From NCBI GenBank assembly GCA_964645765.1, contig CAZYBE010000035.1:1-32041 (forward strand): 32,041 nt of DNA. Direction: 5' to 3'. The DNA is from CAZGMN01 sp964645765. Its GTDB lineage: Bacteria; Acidobacteriota; Aminicenantia; Aminicenantales; Aminicenantaceae. Positions within the stretch are counted from its first letter, which is position 1. Every line of letters starts with the position of its first letter. Below the pieces are notes generated by a model. That model did not search any database. It was not told where the DNA came from and saw only the letters and a list, made by a program, of their open reading frames with translations. Below, piece after piece: positions 22,481 to 30,636 of this stretch. The translations under genes and the position numbers were made by a program.

Positions 22481-23683
22481 TTAGAACTGCTGCATCAAAC
22501 TGAAGACAGGGAGGTACATGGAAACGACAATGGTTCCGATCAGTCCGCCGACAAAAATAAGAAGAATCGGCTCCAATATGGAAAGAAGGGAGCCAACTGC
22601 TGCCTCGACTTCTTCGTCATAAAAATCGGCGAGCTTGGTCAGCATGGAATCCAGGTTACCTGTGGCCTCTCCCACGCCGACCATCTGAGTGAGCATGAAG
22701 GGAAAATGCGCTCTTTCCTTCAGGGAATCCATCAGGGTTGCTCCTCCCGCCACCCGGCTTCTGGCTTCAAGAATACGGCCTTCGATAATCATATTTCCAG
22801 CTGTCGAGGAAGTGATTTTTAAGCTCTCCAGCATGGGCACGCCACCGCTGAGGAGAGTGCTCAAGGTTCGAGTGATTCGAGAGAGAGCGACCTTTTCCAG
22901 CAATTTTCCAACGAGAGGAATCTTGAGCGTGACTGTATCTTTCAAATTTCTGCCTGCCGGCGTCTGAATGAAATATCTGAAAAGAAAGACAGCGGCAATT
23001 CCTCCGACGAAGACGATGATGATATATTTCTGGACAAAGGTGCTGATTCCTACGGTTATCCTTGTCAGAAAAGGCAGATTCGCGCCCAGCTCTAAAAAAA
23101 TATTAGAAAAAATTGGCACGACTTTCCACATCATGAAAATCACCACTATGATGGAAAAGGCGAGCACGACTACGGGATAGGTCATGGCTTGCTTGACCTG
23201 AGACCTCAACTTGAGAATCTTTTCTAAAAATTCCGACAAGCGCCTGAGCATGACATCCAGAGAACCGCTCTGTTCGCCTGAAGCCACAAGGTTGCAGTAG
23301 AGGTCATCAAAAACTCTGGGAAATTTCTTCTTGGCCTGGTTCAAGGTGGAACCTGCTTCAACATCTCTTCTGATCGTTTGAATGACTCCTTTGAAATACT
23401 TGTTCCTCGTCTGCTCGGCCAGCATGTTCAGGCTTTGAATCAAAGGAAGGTCGGCGTCAATCAACACTGAAAGCTGGCGGCTATAGACTGCCAATTCTTT
23501 GAGTGAGACTCTTTCTCTCTTAAGAAAAGGAATCTTGAACTTTATACCTTTCTTGCCAACGGAAGATACGGTTATCTGCTCTCTCTGCAGTACTCTTGAA
23601 AGCTCCTCCGGAGACCTGGCGACGCGCTCCCCTCTGACAAGGTCCCCGTATCGATTTCTGCCTTCCCAAACATAAACAGCCAT
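22481..23683 (-). CDS. pilC: PilC inner-membrane platform protein (T2SS F family)
   Basis: A 400-residue polytopic protein. It opens with the family's short beta region (YVWEGRNRYGDLVRGE) and has two T2SSF domains (about 68-190 and about 270-392), each ending in membrane helices. The motifs LSVLIDADLPLIQSL, VASGEQSGSLDVMLRRLSEFLE, LSTLLSGGVPMLESL and VGEATGNLDSMLTKLADFYDEEVE are typical. PilC joins the extension and retraction ATPases to the growing pilus base. It starts 15 bases after pilT, in the same operon. Confidence 0.94.
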   Translation of the reverse strand: MAVYVWEGRNRYGDLVRGERVARSPEELSRVLQREQITVSSVGKKGIKFKIPFLKRERVSLKELAVYSRQLSVLIDADLPLIQSLNMLAEQTRNKYFKGVIQTIRRDVEAGSTLNQAKKKFPRVFDDLYCNLVASGEQSGSLDVMLRRLSEFLEKILKLRSQVKQAMTYPVVVLAFSIIVVIFMMWKVVPIFSNIFLELGANLPFLTRITVGISTFVQKYIIIVFVGGIAAVFLFRYFIQTPAGRNLKDTVTLKIPLVGKLLEKVALSRITRTLSTLLSGGVPMLESLKITSSTAGNMIIEGRILEARSRVAGGATLMDSLKERAHFPFMLTQMVGVGEATGNLDSMLTKLADFYDEEVEAAVGSLLSILEPILLIFVGGLIGTIVVSMYLPVFSLMQQF

Positions 23684-23698
23684 TTTTCTCTCCCTTTT

Positions 23699-24805
23699 TT
23701 ATTTAGTTTTTTCAGAAGACACAGCTATGAAGCTTCCCCTCCCCCTTTGAATGATTTCTGTCAGCTCTTCCGGCTTGTAGGAAATTCCCATAGCCGTATC
23801 CAGACTGATTAATCCTCTAAAGTAAAGGCCGGCCAAGGATTGGTTGAATGTCTGCATCCCAAATTTTTCCTGCCCCATCTGCATCGCGGAATAGATCTGG
23901 TGAACCTTGTTTTCTCTGATGAGATTCCTGATGGCGGCATTAGGGATGAGAATCTCCATAGCCAGAACCCTGCCCTTCCCGCCTGCTCGAGGCAAGAGGG
24001 CTTGAGTCATCACCGCTTCCAAACACATGGAAAGTGAAATCCTCGTCTGGAACTGAAGCTGCGGTGGAAAAATATCGACAATCCTTGTAATTGTCTCAGC
24101 GGCTGAATTCGTATGAAGGGTGGAAAAAGTGAGATGGCCGGTCTCTGCGACTCTCATGGTGGATTCTGTGGTTGACAAATCCCTCATCTCTCCGACCAGG
24201 ACAACATCCGGATCCTCTCTCAAAACAGAGCGAAGAGCATTGGGATAGGACAGCGTGTCCACATTGAGCTCCCTTTGATTGATGATTGACTTTTTTGGAG
24301 TGAAGAAATACTCAATGGGGTCTTCTATGGTTACGATGTGAACGCTTCTGCTCATATTGATGTGGCTGATCATGCAGGCCAGAGTCGTGGATTTTCCACA
24401 GCCAGTTGGCCCGGTAATCAGGATTAATCCCCTGGGCAGGTAGCAAAGCTGGGCGAGCTTAGGAGGAATCCCCAGTTGAGCGAAGCTCATAACCTCCGGA
24501 GGAAACCTCCGAAATGCCCCAGCCACTGCTCCCTTCTGCATAAAAACGTTCCCGCGGAACCGTCCCAAGTCTTTGATACCAAAGGAGAAATCAAGTTCAA
24601 GCTTTTCCTCGAATATTTTTTTCTGCTTATCTGTCAAAAGGGTGTAGATGATCTCTTTTGTCTCAGCCGCTGTCATAGCCGGGTAGTCGAGTGAGACAAG
24701 GTCTCCATCGATTCTTATCCTCGGAGGAATATGGGTTGTGATATGGAGGTCGCTGGCATCCCTCTGAACCGTAGTCGTAAGCAATTCCTGCATACTCAAT
24801 TTCAT
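23699..24805 (-). CDS. pilT: PilT twitching-motility retraction ATPase
   Basis: A 368-residue hexameric ATPase. Walker A is GPTGCGKSTT, the Asp box is TIEDPIEYFF, Walker B is VVLVGEMRDL and the His box HLTFSTLHTNSA. The C-terminal AIRNLIRENKVHQI is the PilT-specific AIRNLIRE motif needed for retraction, which separates it from PilB and GspE. Length is normal. Its presence shows these pili are retractile, which fits twitching or DNA uptake with ComEC. It starts 11 bases after the pilB stop. Confidence 0.95.
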   Translation of the reverse strand: MKLSMQELLTTTVQRDASDLHITTHIPPRIRIDGDLVSLDYPAMTAAETKEIIYTLLTDKQKKIFEEKLELDFSFGIKDLGRFRGNVFMQKGAVAGAFRRFPPEVMSFAQLGIPPKLAQLCYLPRGLILITGPTGCGKSTTLACMISHINMSRSVHIVTIEDPIEYFFTPKKSIINQRELNVDTLSYPNALRSVLREDPDVVLVGEMRDLSTTESTMRVAETGHLTFSTLHTNSAAETITRIVDIFPPQLQFQTRISLSMCLEAVMTQALLPRAGGKGRVLAMEILIPNAAIRNLIRENKVHQIYSAMQMGQEKFGMQTFNQSLAGLYFRGLISLDTAMGISYKPEELTEIIQRGRGSFIAVSSEKTK

Positions 24806-24816
24806 TCTTTCACCTT

Positions 24817-26541
24817 TTAATCTCTTACAGTCTCCCTTAAAACTTCCTCAATTGAGGTCACTCCCTCTTTAATCTTGATCAAACCGCTCCGCCGCAAGGT
24901 GATCATTCCCTGTTCCATGGCCTTTTTCTTCATTTCTCTCGGCTGAACCCTGCTCAAAATCATGTTCCTTATCTCATCGCTGATCTGCATAACTTCATAG
25001 AGCCCGGTCCTTCCCCTGTAGCCTGTTTCATTGCAAGCAGAACAACCCTTAGGCTTGAAGACTTTGACTTCCTTTATCTCTTCGGGAAGAAACCCTATAT
25101 CGGCCAGAGCCTCGGGAGAGAGCCTTTGCTCCTCATTGCATTTCTTGCAGAGGCGCCTCACCAGCCTCTGGGCTACGATTAAGACAAGGGAATCCGCGAT
25201 CAAAAACGGCTCGACATTCATGTTGATCAGCCTGACAACCGTGCCTGCGGCATCGTTGGTATGGACAGTGGAGAAAACCAGGTGCCCGGTTAGAGCGGCT
25301 TTGATGGCGATATCCACGGTTTCAAAGTCTCGCATCTCTCCAACGAGCATGATATCCGGGTCCTGTCGCAAGAAAGAGCGCAGAGCAGATGAGAAGGTTA
25401 AGCCGATTTCTTCTTTGATGTGGACCTGGTTGACTCCAGGGATGTTAAATTCGACCGGGTCTTCTGCAGTCATGATATTCTTTTCCTGTGAGTTGAGGTT
25501 GGAAATAGCAGAATACAGAGTGTTTGTTTTTCCGCTTCCTGTTGGCCCGGTGACAAGAATAATGCCCCAAGGTCTGGTAATAGCCTTCTTGAAGACATCG
25601 AGGGACTCAGGCTCCAAACCCAATCTTGTCATGTCCAGCTTCAGCATTTCTTTGTCAAGGATACGGGAAACGACCTTCTCGCCAAAAATCGTCGGAACGC
25701 AGGAGACACGCATGTCAACTTCTTTGCGGTTGTTCTCTCCCAGCTTCACCCTCACTTTAACGCGACCGTCCTGCGGCAGCCTTTTCTCGGCTATATCCAT
25801 GTCGGATAGAATCTTGACACGCGAGATTACCGGGTTCTTGAATTTCATAGCAAGGTCCATCACCTCATGGAGAACTCCGTCAATCCGGTATCTGACGCGG
25901 AAGGATTTCTCATAGGGCTCAAAATGGATGTCGCTGGCTCCCTTCTTGATAGCGTCCATGAAGATCGTGTTCACGAGTGTGATGATCGGGGCTTCTTCAG
26001 TGGAGTGAACCAACTCTTCAATATTATAATCTTCACCTTCTTCCTCGATGACGTTGATCGAAGCATCATCAGAATGTTCTATCTCATTGATAATTTCCTT
26101 AACTTTTAAGGTATCGGTGGTGCCATAATATTTATTTATGGCATCCAAAATCCCTGACTCAGAGGCAATAACGGGCTGGATACTCAGGTTCGTTCTGAAC
26201 CTGACATTTTCGATGACATCCAGGTCGGTGGGGTCGACCATGGCCATTGTCAGGAAAGAGCGAATGCGGTGAATGGGCATGATAATGTGCTTCTTGGCGA
26301 TATCCACAGGGATGAGCTCGATGACATCAGGGTAGACTTCGAACTGACTGAGGTCGATGTAAGGATATCCAAGCTGGCGGCTCAAGGCTTGGGCCATATC
26401 TTCCTCCGAGATGTAACCCAGACTGATAAGCGCAGTTGAGACAGGAACTTTATTTTTTCTTTCAAAGTCCAGAGCATCCTTCAGTTGCTCTGCAGAAATA
26501 AGTTTTTCCCTTAAAAGCAGTTCACCAAGATTTGAAGCCAT
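24817..26541 (-). CDS. pilB: PilB/GspE-type pilus assembly ATPase
   Basis: A 574-residue assembly ATPase. The N-terminal MshEN/GspE-N domain (about 1-150; LGELLLREKLISAEQL, LGYPYIDLSQF) is complete. The catalytic core has FEPYEKSFRVRYRIDGVLHEV, Walker A GPTGSGKTNTL, TAEDPVEFNI, Walker B-type MLVGEMRD and HLVFSTVHTNDAAGT. A tetracysteine Zn site is formed by CKKC and CSAC. It powers pilus extension. As the first gene of pilB-pilT-pilC-pilS-pilR, it is likely read from the promoter near 26566-26594. Confidence 0.94.
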   Translation of the reverse strand: MASNLGELLLREKLISAEQLKDALDFERKNKVPVSTALISLGYISEEDMAQALSRQLGYPYIDLSQFEVYPDVIELIPVDIAKKHIIMPIHRIRSFLTMAMVDPTDLDVIENVRFRTNLSIQPVIASESGILDAINKYYGTTDTLKVKEIINEIEHSDDASINVIEEEGEDYNIEELVHSTEEAPIITLVNTIFMDAIKKGASDIHFEPYEKSFRVRYRIDGVLHEVMDLAMKFKNPVISRVKILSDMDIAEKRLPQDGRVKVRVKLGENNRKEVDMRVSCVPTIFGEKVVSRILDKEMLKLDMTRLGLEPESLDVFKKAITRPWGIILVTGPTGSGKTNTLYSAISNLNSQEKNIMTAEDPVEFNIPGVNQVHIKEEIGLTFSSALRSFLRQDPDIMLVGEMRDFETVDIAIKAALTGHLVFSTVHTNDAAGTVVRLINMNVEPFLIADSLVLIVAQRLVRRLCKKCNEEQRLSPEALADIGFLPEEIKEVKVFKPKGCSACNETGYRGRTGLYEVMQISDEIRNMILSRVQPREMKKKAMEQGMITLRRSGLIKIKEGVTSIEEVLRETVRD

Positions 26542-26565
26542 TTTTAGTCCTCACCCAGCTCGAAT

Positions 26566-26594
26566 AAAATAATCATTTTGACAATCTTTGTCAA
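26566..26594 (-). promoter_or_regulatory. Candidate pilB promoter overlapped by a perfect palindrome
   Basis: On the minus strand: TTGACA as -35 (26594-26589), 17 bases, TATTTT as -10 (26571-26566). The -35 is embedded in TTGACAAAGATTGTCAA (26578-26594), a perfect 7-base inverted repeat with a 3-base centre. Its half-sites are the same TGACAA/TTGTCA words found upstream of the pilin promoters. No -24/-12 element is seen here. Confidence 0.5.
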
Positions 26595-26861
26595 CTGCTG
26601 CTGACACATTTTATATAACAAGCTCGGAATATTCATGTTATAAATGACGAATTCAACACTCTAATTTATCTTTATTAACAAAATTTGTAAAAAGAAAAAC
26701 ACAATAAATTCTTTCATATCGTCGCAAAGATACTCTCAGCTGTCAATCATCGGTAGGGGGGATTGCGAAGGTGAATTTTTAGTTTATTCCCTCACCCATA
26801 GGGGTCAGGGCGCTCATTATAGCTTGGCATTAGAGTAAATATTCAAAATTGTTGGGAAAAA
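26595..26861. other. Intergenic region between tRNA-Arg and the pilB promoter
   Basis: No credible gene. It is AT-rich up to about 26720. A minus-strand TATAAT (26821-26816) with TTGAAT 19 bases upstream is a weak second promoter candidate toward pilB. A small hairpin with ACCC/GGGT arms lies near 26795-26812. I see no strong terminator after the tRNA. Confidence 0.4.
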
Positions 26862-26938
26862 TGGCACGCCTGGAGGGACTCGAACCCCCGACCCGCTGCT
26901 TAGAAGGCAGCTGCTCTATCCACCTGAGCTACAGGCGC
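26862..26938 (-). tRNA. tRNA-Arg (anticodon TCT), CCA encoded
   Basis: A 77-base cloverleaf starting GCGCCTGTAGCTCAG. The anticodon stem is GCTGC/GCAGC around the loop CTTCTAA (anticodon TCT), and the T arm contains GGTTCGAGTCC. The 3' CCA is encoded (26864-26862). The first acceptor pair is a G:T wobble, not G:C. Confidence 0.95.
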
Positions 26939-27002
26939 ACTCTTCTTCCTTTAAAAATTCACTCGGAGGCCCGAATGATATCTCTCGAGCGATAAATTCT
27001 AA

Positions 27003-27078
27003 TCGGGGAGATCGGATTTGAACCGACGACCTCCTGCTCCCAAGGCAGGCGCGCTAAACCAGGCTGCGCTACTCCCCG
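27003..27078 (-). tRNA. tRNA-Pro (anticodon TGG), CCA not encoded
   Basis: Starts CGGGGAGTAGCGCAGC, typical for tRNA-Pro. The anticodon stem is CCTGC/GCAGG around CTTGGGA (anticodon TGG), and the acceptor stem CGGGGAG/CTCCCCG is perfect. The gene ends at the discriminator A and the next bases are TTA, so CCA must be added after transcription. Confidence 0.95.
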
Positions 27079-27154
27079 AAAAAGACCAATCACGGAAAAT
27101 TTCACCGGCCGAGCAGTAGACTCTGAAAATTGACCCTGGATTTTAGTCCCGCTA

Positions 27155-27183
27155 ATCTTAGCAGAAGCGAAAATCGTTGTCAA
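27155..27183 (-). promoter_or_regulatory. Promoter for the tRNA-Pro/tRNA-Arg pair
   Basis: On the minus strand: perfect -35 TTGACA (27183-27178), a 17-base spacer, and TAAGAT as -10 (27160-27155) preceded by TGC. It lies right behind the mutL stop and would serve both tRNAs. Confidence 0.6.
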
Positions 27184-27185
27184 TT

Positions 27186-28880
27186 TCAGCTCCTCTTCAA
27201 AGCCCGCTCGAGCTCTTTCCTGTCGATCATGACCATCACCGGCCTTCCATGAGGACAGAGAGAGGAGTTTGAGGTCTTGAAGAGCTCCTCCACCAAGTAA
27301 TTCATCTTTTCCAGAGACATGGCCTGTCCAGCTTTGACAGCCGTTTTGCAGGCCAGAGTGGCCAATATCTTCTTCTTTTTACTTTCAATCTTCTCTTTTT
27401 CCATTTCTTCAAGGAGTGATAGAAAGATCTCCTTTGCCTCTTCTTCTTTGAATATATCGGGATATTCCTTTAAGGCAAAGCTTCGTCCGCCCATGGCCTC
27501 TATCCTGAAACCGACTTCCTCTAACTGGGCCTCGTTGTCTTCAAAACTCAAAGCCTGAGAAACAGAGAGCTCGAAGACAATGGGAAGGAGAGCCATCTTT
27601 TGAGGCCATTTCTTACGCCTATCAATCTCCTCATATTGCTCGAAAAGGACTCTCTCGTGGGCGTTGTGCTGGTCGACGATGATTATTCCCTCTTTGGATA
27701 AGGCCACAATGTAGCTGTCCAGATACTGGCCCAGAGCACGAGGGTATATTTTCTCTCCCTCGGTTAAAGGAAAGAATATACCCTGCTTAGAAGCTGCCTC
27801 TTCTCTTCTCGGCCGGAAAGTGGGCGGAGCGCTTTCTTCTATGGATAAGCCCGCCTTTTCTTTGGCCTTGGCGGGATAAACCTCCTTTATTCCTTTTGCC
27901 TTGAGAAGGGCCTGCCCTATGCTCTCCAGGACAAGATGAAAAACAAGGCTTGAATCTCTAAACCTGACCTCTGCTTTGGTCGGATGGACGTTGATGTCGA
28001 CTTCATTGTAGGGACAGAAAAGAAAGATTATGCTTTCAGCAAAGTTGTCTTTCTCCAAAAAGCCTCTATAAGCCTGATTCAAGGCAGCCTGGAGGGTTCG
28101 GTCCCTGACCGGACGTCTGTTGACGAAAAATAACTGAAGAGACTTATCCCGGCGCCCTGAAGGCGGAAGAGAAGCATGGCCAAAGATTTTCCAGCCGTCG
28201 TCCCTAAAATCGACCTCAAGGAGATGCTCCAGAAAAGACTTCCCATAGATTTGAAAAATTCTCTCCTTGAGACTTTTCACAGGAGGGTAATCAAAAATTT
28301 GCCTTGTTCCGTGAAATAAAGAAAACCTTATTTCTGGATAGGCAAGGGAAACAACGGCCAGGTGTTTGACGACCGAGGAAAGCTCGGACTTGTCCGAGCG
28401 CAGAAATTTCTCCCTTGCCGGCAGATTGAAGAATAAATCCCTGACTTCAACGCTTGTCCCTCTGGGAAAAGCAATGTCTGAAGCTCGAACAAGCTTCTCT
28501 CCTTCCCTTTCGACTAGAGTTCCTAAATCTCCGCTCCCATCCGAAGTCTTCAGCACAACCCTGGAGACAGCAGAGATACTGGGCAGGGCCTCTCCTCGAA
28601 AACCAAGGGTTGAAATCCGGCTGAGGTCTTCAAGGCTCGATAATTTGCTCGTGGAATGCCTCTCAAAGCAGACCAACGCATCTTCCCTTGTCATTCCCCG
28701 GCCATTATCCGTAACTCTGACCAGCTTTTTTCCTCCGGCCGCAAGCTCGACTTTGATCTCTGAAGAGTCAGCGTCCAGAGAGTTCTCGACCAATTCCTTG
28801 ACCACAGAAAAGGGCCTTTCGATGACTTCACCCGCCGCAATCTTCTGTGATATCTCAGGCGGGAGGATAATAATTTTCAT
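27186..28880 (-). CDS. mutL: DNA mismatch repair protein MutL
   Basis: A 564-residue MutL. The N-terminal GHKL ATPase domain (about 1-330) is intact: VVKELVENSLDAD, VTDNGRGM, STSKL and TLGFRGEALPSI. A linker of about 90 residues leads to the C-terminal dimerisation domain (about 370-564). There, DQHNAHERVLFE corresponds to the endonuclease motif DQHA-x2-E-x4-E with Ala replaced by Asn, and ACKTAVKAG and CPHGRP match the other metal-site motifs. So it is probably an endonuclease-type MutL as in bacteria without MutH. It follows mtaB by 14 bases in a purD-purE-mtaB-mutL operon. mutS is not in the window. Confidence 0.94.
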   Translation of the reverse strand: MKIIILPPEISQKIAAGEVIERPFSVVKELVENSLDADSSEIKVELAAGGKKLVRVTDNGRGMTREDALVCFERHSTSKLSSLEDLSRISTLGFRGEALPSISAVSRVVLKTSDGSGDLGTLVEREGEKLVRASDIAFPRGTSVEVRDLFFNLPAREKFLRSDKSELSSVVKHLAVVSLAYPEIRFSLFHGTRQIFDYPPVKSLKERIFQIYGKSFLEHLLEVDFRDDGWKIFGHASLPPSGRRDKSLQLFFVNRRPVRDRTLQAALNQAYRGFLEKDNFAESIIFLFCPYNEVDINVHPTKAEVRFRDSSLVFHLVLESIGQALLKAKGIKEVYPAKAKEKAGLSIEESAPPTFRPRREEAASKQGIFFPLTEGEKIYPRALGQYLDSYIVALSKEGIIIVDQHNAHERVLFEQYEEIDRRKKWPQKMALLPIVFELSVSQALSFEDNEAQLEEVGFRIEAMGGRSFALKEYPDIFKEEEAKEIFLSLLEEMEKEKIESKKKKILATLACKTAVKAGQAMSLEKMNYLVEELFKTSNSSLCPHGRPVMVMIDRKELERALKRS

Positions 28881-28894
28881 CTTTTAAGATTCCG

Positions 28895-30139
28895 TTAATC
28901 GACGACTTCCCCTTCTGTAACATATCTATCGACTTTTGTGATTCTCACTCTCACTTCTTCTCTTTCATCATAAGGGCAGGAAGGAATAGAAACCTTGAAA
29001 TAATTTGATGTCAAAACTTCAGCGCTTTGCTTTTCCTTTTTGATAACGATGGCCTCGCAATCTTTTCCTAAAAAGAGCTGGCGAAATCTCGAATTCTTCT
29101 TCCTCGAGAGCTCCCGCAAAAGAGCTCCTCTTTTCCTTTTTGCCTTGTCCTCGACTTGACTCCAGGAAGAAGCTTCTGTTCCGGGCCGCGGAGAATAAGT
29201 GAAGACATGAAAATATGTCAAAGGTGATTGCTCGAGGAAGCTATAAGTTTGCTCGAAATCATCCTCACTCTCTCCTGGAAATCCGACAATGATGTCACCT
29301 CCCAGCGATGCCCGGGGAGATTCTTCTCGCAATTGGCTGAGAATAATCCTGTAATCTTTGGCTGTTATCTTTCGCCCCATGCGCTCCAATATCCTGTCAG
29401 ACCCGCTCTGGAGAGAGAGGTGGAAATGAGGGCATATTCTTTGGCTCGATGTCAGGTGATTTATCAGTCGGATTTCCAGGAACCGAGGGTCCAGAGAGCT
29501 CAGCCGCAGCCTCGGCACTCCATCCAGGCCCTCGATCTCCTGCAGCAACTCAAGTAAAGAGCTCCGAGGCTCGAGGTCAGCGCCATAAGAGCAGAGATGA
29601 ACTCCGGTCAGGACAATCTCTTTAAACCCCTGGCCTTTGAATTCCTTGACTTGAGCCACAATTCTTCTCTTCTCCAAGCTCACGCCCCTTCCCCTGACGC
29701 TGGGGACGATGCAAAAAGTGCAGCGGAAATTGCATCCATCCTGAATCTTGACCAGGGCCCGCGAGCGGAAAGGTAAAGCACTTTCTCTGCTTTCTCGGCC
29801 AAAGAGAGAGAGAATTCTTCTGGGTAAGTCTTCTTTTTCTTTGTTGGAAAAAACAAGCCAGACCTGAGGTATCTTTCTAACCTCTTCAGCCGCTCTTTCG
29901 GCGTAGCATCCGGTAACAACCAACTTTGCCTTTGGATTGAGAGAGCTGGCTCTTCTGATGAAGCCCTTCAAATCGCTGTCAGCCCGGCTGGTCAGAGTGC
30001 AGGAATTGACGATAACCAAGTCGCTGTGGCAAAAGTCTTCTTCATACTTCAAGCCATGCTTCTGGAATTCATCTGCCCAGAGAAAGGCTTCAGCCTGATT
30101 CACCCGGCAGCCGAAAGTTTGAATCGAAAAAGATGTCAC
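28895..30139 (-). CDS. mtaB: MtaB-type tRNA methylthiotransferase (radical SAM)
   Basis: A 414-residue methylthiotransferase. The N-terminal UPF0004 domain (FGCRVNQAEAFL, VNSCTLTSRAD, VTGCYAER) supplies three cysteines for one [4Fe-4S] cluster. The radical SAM domain has CNFRCTFC for the second cluster, plus VRGRG, LTGVHLCSYG and LQSGSDRIL. A C-terminal TRAM-like region binds tRNA. The CRVNQ-type start and the TGVHL block favour MtaB, which makes ms2t6A37 in tRNAs, over MiaB or RimO. The last base of its neighbour purE overlaps its start by ATGA. Confidence 0.88.
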   Translation of the reverse strand: MTSFSIQTFGCRVNQAEAFLWADEFQKHGLKYEEDFCHSDLVIVNSCTLTSRADSDLKGFIRRASSLNPKAKLVVTGCYAERAAEEVRKIPQVWLVFSNKEKEDLPRRILSLFGRESRESALPFRSRALVKIQDGCNFRCTFCIVPSVRGRGVSLEKRRIVAQVKEFKGQGFKEIVLTGVHLCSYGADLEPRSSLLELLQEIEGLDGVPRLRLSSLDPRFLEIRLINHLTSSQRICPHFHLSLQSGSDRILERMGRKITAKDYRIILSQLREESPRASLGGDIIVGFPGESEDDFEQTYSFLEQSPLTYFHVFTYSPRPGTEASSWSQVEDKAKRKRGALLRELSRKKNSRFRQLFLGKDCEAIVIKKEKQSAEVLTSNYFKVSIPSCPYDEREEVRVRITKVDRYVTEGEVVD

Positions 30140-30636
30140 GTTCTTTTCTGAATTTTCTTAGAGTTCGCTTCAACCTGGGCTTCCATTTCCGCTCGATACT
30201 TTTCGAGCTTTTTCCTCAGCGATGGCTCTTTAAGGCTTAAAATCTGGATGGCGAGAAGGGCGGCGTTTGAAGCTCCGGATTTTCCCAAGCCCATGGTGGC
30301 CACAGGAACGCCTTTTGGCATCTGCACAGTCGAAAGAAGGGCGTCGAGGCCATCGAGAGCCGAATCCCAAACCGGAACTCCAATCACGGGCCGGACTGTG
30401 TGCGCAGCAACAAAGCCTGCTAAATGAGCGGCTTTGCCGGCAGCAGCGATAAAGACTTCAGCTCCTTTTTCCTCAAAGGACTTTACGAGCTTCGCTGTCC
30501 TCTGTGGAGAACGGTGAGCCGAGGTCACTTCCAGGCCGTAAGGAACCTCAAATTTTTTGAGCACCTGCAAAGCCTCTTCCACGACTTCATAATCTGAATC
30601 ACTGCCTATAAAAACTGCAATTTTCATCTTCTTCAT
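30136..30636 (-). CDS. purE: N5-carboxyaminoimidazole ribonucleotide mutase
   Basis: A 166-residue class I PurE, which moves the carboxyl of N5-CAIR to give CAIR in purine synthesis. Motifs are GSDSD near residue 12, the TSAHRSP active-site loop, IAAAGKAAHLAGFVAAHT and VPVATMGLGKSGASNAALLA. A start 9 bases further in (MKIAVF) is also possible. It overlaps purD by 4 bases on one side and mtaB by 4 on the other, so translation is coupled. PurK is not visible here. Confidence 0.95.
   Translation of the reverse strand: MKKMKIAVFIGSDSDYEVVEEALQVLKKFEVPYGLEVTSAHRSPQRTAKLVKSFEEKGAEVFIAAAGKAAHLAGFVAAHTVRPVIGVPVWDSALDGLDALLSTVQMPKGVPVATMGLGKSGASNAALLAIQILSLKEPSLRKKLEKYRAEMEAQVEANSKKIQKRT

Noticed and set aside
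26959..27183. 74-codon frame covering tRNA-Pro
   Set aside because: Its GVAQPGLARLPWEQEVVGSNP core is the usual false protein obtained by translating a tRNA gene.
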